From Welwitschia mirabilis (taxonomy: Eukaryota; Gnetophyta; Gnetopsida; Welwitschiales), in contig JBOZIK010000001.1 in the NCBI GenBank assembly GCA_051453625.1, forward strand, positions 189,943,116 through 190,007,115: a stretch of DNA of 64,000 bases, read 5' to 3'. How positions within the stretch are numbered: the stretch's first letter is position 1; each line of letters starts with the position of its first letter. The notes below the pieces were generated by a model. It was given only the letters and a program-made list of their open reading frames with translations. It was not told the DNA's origin and did not search any database. Positions 46,710 through 57,316 of this stretch are shown here, piece after piece. The position numbers and the translations under genes are program-made.

Positions 46710-47900
46710 TTAGTAATCCATTCCCTTAGCTTGTTTATGTTTAATCAACAACTCTTGCAAGATACCATGTTGGGAGGAAGACGAAAATGAATTGGAAAAG
46801 TAATGATCTTTAAAACTTGGTTCCAATTCTATAAAAGCTTTATCGTGTTTATTGAGGCTTGGTTCTTGCTTAGATATAGGTGAAGGTAAAAAAATTGACT
46901 CATGAAGTTCTTGACAAATAGATGAAAATGAATCATAAATGGTTCTTTGCTAATTTTTTCTTCCTCATTAAGGTCACTATAGGATTTTCCCTCATGTGTT
47001 TGTATAGGTAACATAGTTGAGGTTTAAAGAAATTAATATCATTTCTTTCATTAATGGCACATATGTATTCATCCTTTTCTATGTAACATTTTAGTTTTCC
47101 CTCTTCCTTAAATGTTTTCTCACTAACTATAGATTGATCATCAGCATATAAAGTATCTACTTCTATTATGAAGTAAAGTCTAGATGCATCTCATTGTTTG
47201 CTTTCTAAGGCATGTCTAAAATTAAGATCCTCTTGGATGTCATTGTTTATTTTATTATGTGTTTCTTGTCTCATTCCTAAGGGATGAGATTTGGATTTGA
47301 TTGATTTGAATATCCTCAATCTTTTCAAGATTCCTAGGATTAGGTTTAAACAATGTAAGAAGTTTTTCCTCTTCTTTTTAGTTAAGTGTACTAAATATTT
47401 GAGCAATGACATAGTTTAACTATTAGATACTTTACTCAAGCCTTTGATTTGTTTATATTTAAGCTTCTATGAATCTTGTAAGGGTGTTTGCCAAGGAATT
47501 TAAAGAGGGTTGTTGAGTTCTTATAGATGAAGGATATTGGTTAAATGATGAAGAATATAAAAGGAAAGATGATGAATACGAATATAATACTAAAAGGTAA
47601 GAATTAAAAGGATGATAAAATATGAGGTTGATAGATAAAGATTATAAGACACAATGAGAGGCATGGGATTAAAATCTAGTGAGTTGGCATAATAATTTTG
47701 GAATTTAAATTTAGATAGGGAGTTTGATTATTTAGAGGGTGTTGATTGAATGAATATGGGAAGGAGGGTAAAGGATAAGGATTATGGTAACTGGATTAGA
47801 TGAAGTCCCTTAAAGTTTTCTTAGACCAAATGTAATCACTATTTTCATAGGTAAATTAAAGTTCAAAAGACATCTTTAATGAATTATATGCCTAACTCAT
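46710..47900 (-). pseudogene. gag: H element gag-like ORF
   Basis: From ATG at 47,900 the minus strand reads AYNSLKMSFEL, then YENSDYIWSKKTLRDFI, then a Pro/Asn/Tyr-rich tract (HNPYPLPSFPYSFNQHPLNN). Further on comes QQPSLNSLANTLTRFIEA and a heptad-like coiled coil QSIQQLNYVIAQIFSTL, then EEEKLLTLFKPNPR, MLPIQTHEGKSYSDLNEEEK and finally ELHESIFLPSPISKQEPSLN to GILQELLIKHKQAKGMDY and a stop at 46,710-46,712. The Tyr/Pro tract followed by a Ser-Leu coiled coil resembles the C-terminal half of Athila/Tat gag. The N-terminal capsid core is not seen. A few stops and two or three frameshifts are present. The ORF ends by itself, without a protease following. Confidence 0.6.
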
Positions 47901-47961
47901 GTTAAAAATTTTTGAAAATAGTTTATGAAATTTACTAAAAGGTTTTTGTTTTCATTAAGTA

Positions 47962-48735
47962 NNNNNNNNNNNNNNNNNNNNNNNNNNNNNNNNNNNNNNN
48001 NNNNNNNNNNNNNNNNNNNNNNNNNNNNNNNNNNNNNNNNNNNNNNNNNNNNNNNNNNNNNNNNNNNNNNNNNNNNNNNNNNNNNNNNNNNNNNNNNNNN
48101 NNNNNNNNNNNNNNNNNNNNNNNNNNNNNNNNNNNNNNNNNNNNNNNNNNNNNNNNNNNNNNNNNNNNNNNNNNNNNNNNNNNNNNNNNNNNNNNNNNNN
48201 NNNNNNNNNNNNNNNNNNNNNNNNNNNNNNNNNNNNNNNNNNNNNNNNNNNNNNNNNNNNNNNNNNNNNNNNNNNNNNNNNNNNNNNNNNNNNNNNNNNN
48301 NNNNNNNNNNNNNNNNNNNNNNNNNNNNNNNNNNNNNNNNNNNNNNNNNNNNNNNNNNNNNNNNNNNNNNNNNNNNNNNNNNNNNNNNNNNNNNNNNNNN
48401 NNNNNNNNNNNNNNNNNNNNNNNNNNNNNNNNNNNNNNNNNNNNNNNNNNNNNNNNNNNNNNNNNNNNNNNNNNNNNNNNNNNNNNNNNNNNNNNNNNNN
48501 NNNNNNNNNNNNNNNNNNNNNNNNNNNNNNNNNNNNNNNNNNNNNNNNNNNNNNNNNNNNNNNNNNNNNNNNNNNNNNNNNNNNNNNNNNNNNNNNNNNN
48601 NNNNNNNNNNNNNNNNNNNNNNNNNNNNNNNNNNNNNNNNNNNNNNNNNNNNNNNNNNNNNNNNNNNNNNNNNNNNNNNNNNNNNNNNNNNNNNNNNNNN
48701 NNNNNNNNNNNNNNNNNNNNNNNNNNNNNNNNNNN
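47962..48735. other. Assembly gap (774 N), probably false
   Basis: The 53 bases before the gap (47,909-47,961) and the 53 after it (48,736-48,788) are identical. That is expected if two contig ends overlap and were not merged. Confidence 0.9.
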
Positions 48736-49399
48736 TTTTTGAAAATAGTTTATGAAATTTACTAAAAGGTTTTTGTTTTCATTAAGTATCAAGTTTTCAA
48801 AGGGGCTTGGTAATTAAAGCTTTTTAGCAAGTTAAGAAAAGAACTAGTAAACATTTTTAGAGCCTTTTGAGCAAAGTGGCTAGTGGTGCCAATGATAGAA
48901 GGCAATGACATTGATTATGACGAGAGTTAATGTTTCAAGAAAAACATGGCATTTTGCAAGCATCTTGCAGATTGAAAAACATTACGTGATAGCAAAAAAA
49001 CCAAAACAAAAATAAAAATGTGAGCACATACAAAATCTATGCTTAATAAAAGTTAATTAAAAATTTTAAGGTTTTTAGTATTTTTTAACAATGAACTCAC
49101 ATAGAAAACCAAAATTAAAAACATAAAAAAATTGAAAGCATGAAAACTTAATTAAAATTTTCAAGTTTTAACTTACCTATAACAAAATGCTAAACCTATA
49201 AAAAAATAAGTTAGAACAAAATCAAATCAGACCAGGTTAGATATTACTTAAAAGGACTAGTACCAATCACTAGACAACACATAAAATAAAGGAAAAATGG
49301 ATTAGTCTAGTATCACTAGAAAGGATCAGTTCTCACCACTAGAAAAACAATATCTAACTAAAGACGTTGTGCTCTTTTTGATTAGCTATTATGCCATTA

Positions 49400-49417
49400 T
49401 CACTAGCAATGATGCCA
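49400..49417 (-). other. H primer binding site (tRNA-Asp type, decayed)
   Basis: The minus strand reads TGGCATCATTGCTAGTGA, 22 bases after the 5' LTR. Against the TGGCGCCGTTGCCGGGGA site common in Athila/Tat elements it differs at six of 18 positions, five of them C to T or G to A. Confidence 0.6.
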
Positions 49418-49439
49418 AAATCTATTCATTATTTTAGAA

Positions 49440-50728
49440 TGTCTGAATTTAAAACTAAGTTAAAAACTTAGTTATCATTATTCCATATGGATAATTGAGG
49501 TTAATTAAATAGAAATTTCACTAACTCTTTTACAAAATGAAATAAAAATAAAAGGAAAAATGAAAAGTTTAGATTTTTTTTTTGAAACTTCATTTAGAAA
49601 GTGGAAAGCAAGCAAGCTCCAAGTCACCTAATTCATCCTTCTACAAGTCCTCAGTCGATCATATGAAATACTAATATGAAACAAACTTTATACCATTAAG
49701 TATAAAAGCATGAGTTATGGTAACAAAATCTCATTTACCATTTAAGTGTTAGTGGACTCTGTTGTCATCGATCCCATAGCCTTAGAGTAAAAATGAAAAG
49801 TACAAAATGACTATGTACAAGATCCATGAAACTGCTAAGAATATAACTAATTAATAAAATTAACTTACTTAATTGAGTAAAGTAAATTTGATAGTTACAT
49901 TATCCCTTAAGTATTCCTAGTATGAAATTAAATTTGAAACTAACAATGAAAAGGAAATAACTTTGAATTATTAAATCAAGAAAATGTACATTACATCAAA
50001 GATGAGGAATAGGAATGATTTTTCAAGCTCCTCAAAAAAAATTCACTCTTAAAGGAAGTGCTTAGAAGGCCATTGTACCTTGATGCTCTAAATCTCTATG
50101 CCTTATCCAAATGAATGATGAGCACAAGTGAGATTTCAAGGCCTTTTTACAGGTAAGAGTAGTAGGATTAGATAGAATATCTGTCATCTAGCATTACGTA
50201 GATAAGATTCTATCTTATAGCAGTTGGTAAAGGTTGTCTTATAGCATTAGGTAGATAATATTTTTCCTCTAGTATTAGGTGGAGTCTTTATCATTTAGCA
50301 TTTGATGAAGGTTGTCCTATAGTATTTGGTAGAGATCATCATATAGCATTAGGTGGAATATTCATTATAATGAGTCCAACATGTAATCTTTAGAGCCAAC
50401 TTCCTCTACCAGTCATTGTTATTACCACATGTCTCTAATTCCACCTCCACATGCCTCTGCCACATCTCTTCTGATGCTACTACTATATGTCACCACCTCA
50501 TTTCTCCATTGCCATAGTTGTTTTATGTAAAATTGTGTCCATCTTCTTCTATGTATTCGAAAATGTGATAAAGACTTGTAATTATCATAGAGAAAATAAT
50601 AATATTAAATAATATTTTAAAAATAATAGAATACATATTTTATGATTATAATAATTAAATTAATATATTCATTTATATGAGATTGGCCTGAAACACTTGA
50701 TATAAATTTCAATTTTTACAAGTTAATA
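49440..50728 (-). mobile_element. H-family LTR, copy 3 (5' LTR of nested element)
   Basis: 1,289 bases from TGTCTGAATTTAAA to CAAGTTAATA, matching copies 1, 2 and 4. The inner minisatellite-like block is at about 50,155-50,375. It borders K RNase H/integrase linker sequence on the right. Confidence 0.75.
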
Positions 50729-50734
50729 ATTAGC

Positions 50735-51340
50735 TTATGTATACTTCCATCTACATTAGGAACCAAAAGTCTTCACTTGAATTTACTAATAACATTTAAA
50801 TCAATACTAAAATGCTCTAAATATATTGAATCTTGTAACTAGTCCTTTAATTTTTTAATAATTTAAATCCCTTTTTGGTCCCTCTAACATAATGGTAGAA
50901 ATTTGGCTTTGAATTTCTATGATTATTTTGATCTAACCTCATCTATTAAGATTACCTATAACTTTATTTCCATTAACTTTATGGTATAAAATCTCTAGAT
51001 CAAAATCACATAGAAATTCCATCCATCTTCTTTGCTTAAGGTTTAAGCTTGATTGAGTAAAAATGTATTTTAGATCTTATGATTTATCCAAACTTGAAAC
51101 TTGACACCATAGAGATAATGCTTTTACAACTTTAAAGCAAAAATAACTATAGTTAATTCTAGATCATAAATAGAATAATTTCGCTTATGAGTTTTAAGTT
51201 TTATTTATCTATAAGCTATTACTCTTTTATCATGTTCAAGAAATGATTCAAAAGCTTCTCAAGATGCATTAATATAAACTAAAAAGATCTTTGAATCCTC
51301 TAGCATTGTTAAGACTAGAGTATTAGTTAAGAATCCTTTA
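50735..51340 (-). pseudogene. pol: K RNase H
   Basis: The minus strand reads FSLYINASREAFESFLEHDK, RVIAYR, then HKRNYSIYDLELTIVIFALK, HYLYGVKFQVWINHKI and, towards the integrase, FKxRLLVPNVDGSIHKLI. In active enzymes the first motif has Cys-Asp-Ala and the third Thr-Asp-His; both aspartates are Asn here (GAT to AAT), while the middle Glu of DLEL remains. H follows directly. Confidence 0.85.
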
Positions 51341-51379
51341 AGATGATCAAATAACTATTGATACTTTTCTATTCATTGG

Positions 51380-52056
51380 AAGTTTTTATTTTTTTAAAAA
51401 GGCTTGTTAATGAAGAAGCTAACCTCAAGAAATCGAATATGAATCAATAATAGTACCCAAAAACACCAAGAAAGCCTTTAACCTTGGTAATATTTATAGG
51501 TTTTGACCATTCTATCATTGCTCTAACTTTATTATAATCCACTAATATACCTTCCTTGCATATTATATGACCTATAAATTGAATGGATTCCTTTCAAAAA
51601 GAGCACTTTTTCATGCTAGCACATAATTGATGATTCCGTAAAGTTTGTAATACTATTCTCAAGTGTTTCTTATGCTTTTTATAAGTCTTGAAATAAATGA
51701 CAATATTATAAATAAATACTATTACATAGGAATCACGATGTAATTAAAAGACATAATTTGTAAGAATCATGAATACTGCAGGGGCATTAGTTAAACAAAA
51801 AGGCATAACAATGAACTCATAATGTCCATAGTAGGTTCTAAATGCTATTTTATGAATATATTATTTTCTAATTTAAACTTGATGATATCCAAATTTTAGA
51901 TTAACTTTTACAAACACCTTAACTTCCTTAAGCTAATAAAAAAGATCATCTATTTTTGGTATTGGATACTTATTCTTGATGGTAATATTATTTAGCTAGC
52001 TATAATTAATGCATAGTCTTAGTATTCCATCCTTCTTCTTTACAAATAATATAGGT
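51380..52056 (-). pseudogene. pol: K reverse transcriptase
   Basis: From the gap at 52,057 the minus strand reads PILFVKKKDGILRLCINYS, YPIPKIDDLF, then FVKVNLKFGYHQV (catalytic Asp to Asn), [35 protein letters not shown], then VIVFIYNIVIYFKTYKKH. It closes with SMKKCSF, FIGHIICKEGILVDYNK and ITKVKGFLGVFGYY. The FIDDILIY motif has become FIYNIVIY, so both catalytic aspartates are lost. Order and spacing are otherwise typical of chromoviral RT. Confidence 0.88.
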
Positions 52057-52630
52057 NNNNNNNNNNNNNNNNNNNNNNNNNNNNNNNNNNNNNNNNNNNN
52101 NNNNNNNNNNNNNNNNNNNNNNNNNNNNNNNNNNNNNNNNNNNNNNNNNNNNNNNNNNNNNNNNNNNNNNNNNNNNNNNNNNNNNNNNNNNNNNNNNNNN
52201 NNNNNNNNNNNNNNNNNNNNNNNNNNNNNNNNNNNNNNNNNNNNNNNNNNNNNNNNNNNNNNNNNNNNNNNNNNNNNNNNNNNNNNNNNNNNNNNNNNNN
52301 NNNNNNNNNNNNNNNNNNNNNNNNNNNNNNNNNNNNNNNNNNNNNNNNNNNNNNNNNNNNNNNNNNNNNNNNNNNNNNNNNNNNNNNNNNNNNNNNNNNN
52401 NNNNNNNNNNNNNNNNNNNNNNNNNNNNNNNNNNNNNNNNNNNNNNNNNNNNNNNNNNNNNNNNNNNNNNNNNNNNNNNNNNNNNNNNNNNNNNNNNNNN
52501 NNNNNNNNNNNNNNNNNNNNNNNNNNNNNNNNNNNNNNNNNNNNNNNNNNNNNNNNNNNNNNNNNNNNNNNNNNNNNNNNNNNNNNNNNNNNNNNNNNNN
52601 NNNNNNNNNNNNNNNNNNNNNNNNNNNNNN
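52057..52630. other. Assembly gap (574 N) in K RT
   Basis: About 50 codons of the RT N-terminus belong between MPPLQEV (right side) and PILFVKKKDG (left side). That is some 150 bases against 574 N, so the gap estimate is too large or there is an insertion. Confidence 0.9.
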
Positions 52631-53210
52631 TAACTTCCTGAAGTGGTGGCATTCCTAATAATTCTATTATAAATACATCAAGATATTCTTAGACTATTGG
52701 TATATTCCTTACTAAAGTTTCTCCTTCCTTCAAGCTATTTGATTTTAGGTATAACATATAAATTAGTCATCCCCTCTTAATTTATCTTTTTATATGCTTT
52801 ACATTAAGTAAACTCTCCACTACTGATTTGTAATGATCTTGAAGGATTAGTCTTAGATAATGATTCATCATTTTTACTTAATGCCTTTTACAATTTATAA
52901 CTGCTTGATTCTGCATTAACTAATTCATGCTCAAAAGAATATCGTATTTTGCTAAGTCAATAAAAATTGATTGTATTTAAAAATCTCCCTCACTTATAGA
53001 TCAAGTATAGTTTTGAACTTGTCAATTAACTTTGGAGATGAACTCATTTGCTAGCTCTATGCATTTCTCAATTAGAGCATAACATAATTTTTTTCTTATA
53101 ATAATTATAGGAGATATAAAGTAATGTGCTTCTTTAAATCAAATAAAATAATTATTTCTTTATTATTACGTAAAGCCTTACCTTTTATAACAAAGCTATG
53201 AAATTTAACC
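52631..53210 (-). pseudogene. pol: K protease region and RT linker
   Basis: The minus strand ends ETLVRNIPIV, a stop, EYLDVFIIELLGMPPLQEV, the EFPDVF..LPGLPP-type linker that leads into chromoviral RT. Further upstream, near 52,900-52,960, it reads a protease tail with AKYDILLSMN and MQNQAVIN. The protease active-site loop, expected near 53,100, could not be read with confidence. Confidence 0.65.
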
Positions 53211-53269
53211 CCTTGATTATCAACTACTGTTTAAAGTTGTTCTATTGCTTAAGGAAAACTTTTTAATCC

Positions 53270-53620
53270 TTAAGGTTTTTTTGGTTGTTATTTGGAAAGG
53301 TTTTTATTATATAATGGACATTCTTTTACATTATAATTTCCTTTATAGGGATATCATTAATATCCATTATGTTGGTTTTAATATTGATACTAACTAGGAA
53401 TCTTCTAGAAGTTGGATCTCTGAGGTTGATTATTTGCATAGCTTTGACTAAGAACATTATAGTTTCTTTTAAACAAAGCCTAATTAGGTTAATTAAATTT
53501 TTTATTTTTGTTATTATTACTATTGATATTATTTTTGCTGAAGTGATAAATCTTATTTTGATAAGAGATTCATGATTGATTTCCCTTAAGGATATGCTCT
53601 AGTGGAGGAATTAATTTCTT
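53270..53620 (-). pseudogene. gag: K gag C-terminal tail with zinc-knuckle remnant
   Basis: The minus strand shows a Ser/Asn/Gln-rich tract (FSKNNINSNNNKNKK), ANNQPQRSN, and GNYNVKECPLYNKNL. The last resembles the end of a CCHC zinc knuckle, GHxxxECP, with His changed to Asn. Several stops interrupt the frame. Confidence 0.55.
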
Positions 53621-54200
53621 AATTTCTTGTTCTCTTTACCAATATTGTTTTGCTATATTTTCTTTTTTTATAGACTCTTCTATAATTTAGGTTGTAACAT
53701 GGTTACTTTGGTTGTAACAAAAGGAAGAAGACTATCAATAAAAAGATTTGTTTTAGCTTCTTCATCTAGATGCATATGTAGCCCGTATCTTAATAATTCT
53801 ACAAATTTGCACTTATGAGATGCTATGATTACGTATGAAATTGTCTTAGATTTTAGAATTCTATAATTTTTAGTGAGAATAGAACTTGATGATACACCTT
53901 TCCTTCAAGATGTACTTAAATTCTCTTTAGGAAAGTTCTACTTCTTCCAACTTCGTCATTTCTATTTTTCACCATAGGTTAGCTTATCTTTATAATATAT
54001 AAATAGCTAAAGAAGCCTTTTCATATTCATCACATCCTAAGGTACCTATAACCATTTTAACATTACTCAATCATGCTTCTAATTTGGAAGGGAACCTATT
54101 ACAAACTTAGTGGATTTAGCTTAATAAAAGTTTGAATTAATTTCCTCGTACCCACTTCCTTAGGTTGATTGATACCATTAGTTACTTATGGGTTTTAACC
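53621..54200 (-). pseudogene. gag: K gag core
   Basis: Same gag core as at 38,288-38,835, more broken. On the plus strand the two share long words such as TAGCTTCTTCATCTAGATGC and GCCTTTTCATATTCATCACA. The minus-strand translation gives the CDEYEKASLAIYI and ANLWWKIEMT blocks. It lies between the leader on its right and the zinc-knuckle tail on its left, as expected. Confidence 0.75.
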
Positions 54201-55027
54201 TTGATTTACTATTTTTTTATAGGAAATACATAAATTTATTCATTAATTATTCTACATTAAGGTTGAATGGGGGTTGATTTCCGTCACTAGGTTGCCTACT
54301 CTCTTTTGAATTCCCTTAATGTAAATTACTTGGTGCAACTAACCTAGCCTCAAGGGTATCTAATTATAAGACATTATTTTATGTATTTATATTTCTTATA
54401 AAAGGTTAAAATCTTTAAGGAATCATACAAGGTCATCATCCTAAATTCTTAAGATAAGAATAATTCTCCTAGGTTATTATTATCTATAGCTATAAGGTAA
54501 TAAGTCTTTAGTAATTTGAATTCATCATCCTCTTAGGTTTGTTTAAGACTTTAGGATTATCATTAATATGATTAATATAATAATCATTTGAGGGTTTGGG
54601 TTAGAGTTAATCTTATGAATACTTTGGAACTATTCAAATATAATCAAATTATAGGATCATTAAGCTGTTAAAATTATTATTAGTCTAATATTTATAATTA
54701 TTAGGGTTAGCATGGATGTAATTTGGTATATATTTATAAAGTAGGAAAATTATAGGTAAAATGAAATTCATAACTATTAGGAGATATAATTAAATTCATG
54801 TTTATATAGAAGTTACATTTATCTTAGAATCTTATATTATTAAGGATATAATTGATTTTAAACATGGTTTAAAATTACTAGGGATATAACTAATTTTACA
54901 GCTGTTAGAAATTAAGGTTACGGTTACAATTAATATTATGATTATTAAGGATAAATGTTGTTAAAAATTTAATTAGATTTATATTCTTATAAATTTATAA
55001 GTACTTAACATTATGTAAATTAACCTA
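54201..55027 (-). mobile_element. K element leader
   Basis: Leader of the K copy split by H. It matches 39,040-39,990 and 30,029-30,968. No coding sequence seen. Confidence 0.6.
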
Positions 55028-55042
55028 GAGCTCTAATGCCAA
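55028..55042 (-). other. K primer binding site (tRNA-iMet, mutated)
   Basis: The minus strand reads TTGGCATTAGAGCTC two bases from the LTR end TATCACA. Two transitions separate it from TTGGTATCAGAGC. Confidence 0.8.
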
Positions 55043-55044
55043 TT

Positions 55045-57216
55045 TGTGATACTCTCTCTTCTCTTACCCTAATTAAGCACTATTATTTTTTTCCTTTCTT
55101 TTTCTTCTTTAATATTATTACTTAATAGATGTATCAAAACCTATGATCAAGTTTTGCTTACTCCTTAATTAGCATTTCTATATTCTTAGAAAAAAATAAT
55201 ATTAATATTATATATTTACTTATAATTAATTTCTATATTATTTTTTAAATAAATAATAATGATGTTATAAGTTACTTTCCTCCATTTCTTGCTAGTTTTT
55301 GTTACATAAAAATATATCTTATGAATAGTTGAGAAGATGTAAACTTGTTATAAACATAACTAAATAAGTTTAAGAATAATATCTAATCAATATCGTACGA
55401 GGGTACAACTCCTAGTAGTGGCATTTCAACTCGATATTCGGCCACACTTTGACTATGAGTTGTTATGCTTTAGATTCTAAACTATATAAATATGACTAGG
55501 CTCAACTTCATAAGCTTGCACTTCACCTTGATATACCCCTAATACAAGTGATAGGTGATATGTAAGATGGATGCATGCTTACAAATAACCTTCACTTTCT
55601 TAGAACATCTTTGGATGGTGTAACATTATCCATCCATGCAAAAAGCTTGAGATATTAAATTAGAGTAAGTCCATACAAGGGTACAGTAAGAGAGTGGTGA
55701 TTAAATCTACTTTCAAAAGATTATAAGAAAAATACAATGCAACCCACCTTGATGATGAAATCTAAGTATGAGGATGAACATTATTAGGATTATCTTAATG
55801 TCTTGTTCGATAAATATACCACACAAATGCATGCATATAATTCTAAGTAATGTGAATAATTATTGGATTATATAACTATAATCATCATCAAGTTCATTTT
55901 ATAGGAACAATTAAAAAAAAGGAAAAAATGGCATAATAAAACATCTTTATATTCAAGATTACAATGATAAAGATCTAAATAAAGAAAATATTATTTTCTT
56001 TTCTATCTAAATAAAGGAAATATTCTTTTATTTTATTTAATTTAAAAATAATAAAAATATTAAAAATATCAAATTATATTTTAATAATATACTTAAATAA
56101 ACAAATCTATACTTGGAGCTATGCTAATCCTAGAAACATTCTTTCATACTTATATGACAATCTCCATGAATATGGTGTAATAAAGGTATAGAAAAGAAAG
56201 CATAACTCAAGCATGATAGTTAAGATATAACTCTTTATCCAAGATTTATATGACCATATTATAAGTTTAAAAAAATGTTTAAACCAAAGACTATTTATGT
56301 TACTTAAACTACTAAGGTGAAAACACTTACAAGTGTGTATATTCAAAGTAAGATAAAAGAAAAAGGTAAAATACATATTTTTCTTAATAATATATTAATC
56401 CTAAGAAATGTAACTTAAGGATATTAATGTAAACTTATCTTGTGTACTTAAATTTCCTATGTAATTTTATTTAATAGTTTTTCTATAATTTAAACATTAA
56501 TTATAGCATTTTTGGCTCTAAAGAACATTATAATTGATAATTAATAATTAATTAATTATGAAAAAATTAGAGTAGTTTATCATAAGCTAGACTCATAATA
56601 GAATCATTAGAAATTAAATTAAGCTATCTTGGAGTTCTAAAATATTACTTCTAAGGTTATCATTTAAGGTTAGAAACTGTTAGATTTTCGACAATTATAG
56701 TCCTACCACATGCATTATAATAACTATACCTTTTAAAATACTGTGAGTTTTTAAATGATTTAAGACGTTTTGGAAATCTTATCTAATTATGTACAACTTA
56801 AGCTAATAATAGTTTTAGAGAATTTTAACTATTAGTTACAAAAATGTAAATTAATTGCTTACTATTTTCTATATTCATTTTCTAATATATTTTAATAAAT
56901 AAATTTTAAAAATTACTACACATCAAAAATTACTATTTTTACATTTTCACAATAATAACACATTCCTATACTTATAGAAAACATTTCACTACTTTATACC
57001 TACTAATTAATAAGCTATGATGTTTTTAATCTAGGCCTCTACTCTAGAAATTGAAGTTTCACCTTGACAAACATATGATACAGTCTCAACAACTAGTTAT
57101 GCAAAACTTTAAATCAATAAAATAATGGATATACTAACTAATTCTGTATAGAATATCTCAAAAAAGTAATAATTCAAATGATTGTAGTAAAAAAAATCAA
57201 ATCAATTCAAAAATAG
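55045..57216 (-). mobile_element. K-family LTR (5' LTR of the H-split copy), cut by gap
   Basis: It runs from TGTGATACTCTC and follows 30,984-33,190 closely in order, then stops at a gap. It would be the 5' LTR of the K interior at 42.3-55.0 kb. Confidence 0.75.
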
Positions 57217-57316
57217 NNNNNNNNNNNNNNNNNNNNNNNNNNNNNNNNNNNNNNNNNNNNNNNNNNNNNNNNNNNNNNNNNNNNNNNNNNNNNNNNNNNN
57301 NNNNNNNNNNNNNNNN
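57217..57316. other. Assembly gap (100 N) between two K LTRs
   Basis: Sequence left of the gap corresponds to about 33,190 of the long LTR. Sequence right of it restarts at the equivalent of about 32,030. The two sides are therefore different, diverged LTR copies, and this is not a simple internal gap. Confidence 0.9.

Larger units (their letters stand above)
43666..50728 (-). mobile_element. H element, nested in K integrase; apparently non-autonomous
   Basis: A complete minus-strand LTR element: 5' LTR 49,440-50,728, primer site 49,400-49,417, interior, polypurine tract near 44,975, 3' LTR 43,666-44,970. It splits the K polyprotein just past VPNVDGSIHKLI on the RNase H side; the frame resumes on the other side with the zinc-binding region of integrase. 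Length is about 7.06 kb including 774 N that may be false. The only coding sequence I can read is a gag-like frame at 46,710-47,900; no protease, RT, RNase H or integrase was found. It should depend on a related Athila/Tat element for its enzymes. The LTR pair looks about 80% identical by eye, so the insertion is old. Confidence 0.75.

Noticed and set aside
47191-47412. 73-codon open frame on the minus strand
   Set aside because: It is shifted against the gag-like frame through most of its length; the coiled-coil reading in the other frame is the coding one.
47925-48792. Open frames of 276 and 285 codons on opposite strands
   Set aside because: They consist almost entirely of N; only a few real codons remain at each edge.
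51996-52652. 218-codon minus and 210-codon plus frames
   Set aside because: Mostly N. Only the ends of the minus reading are real (RT linker and RT start) and are annotated as such; the plus frame is meaningless.
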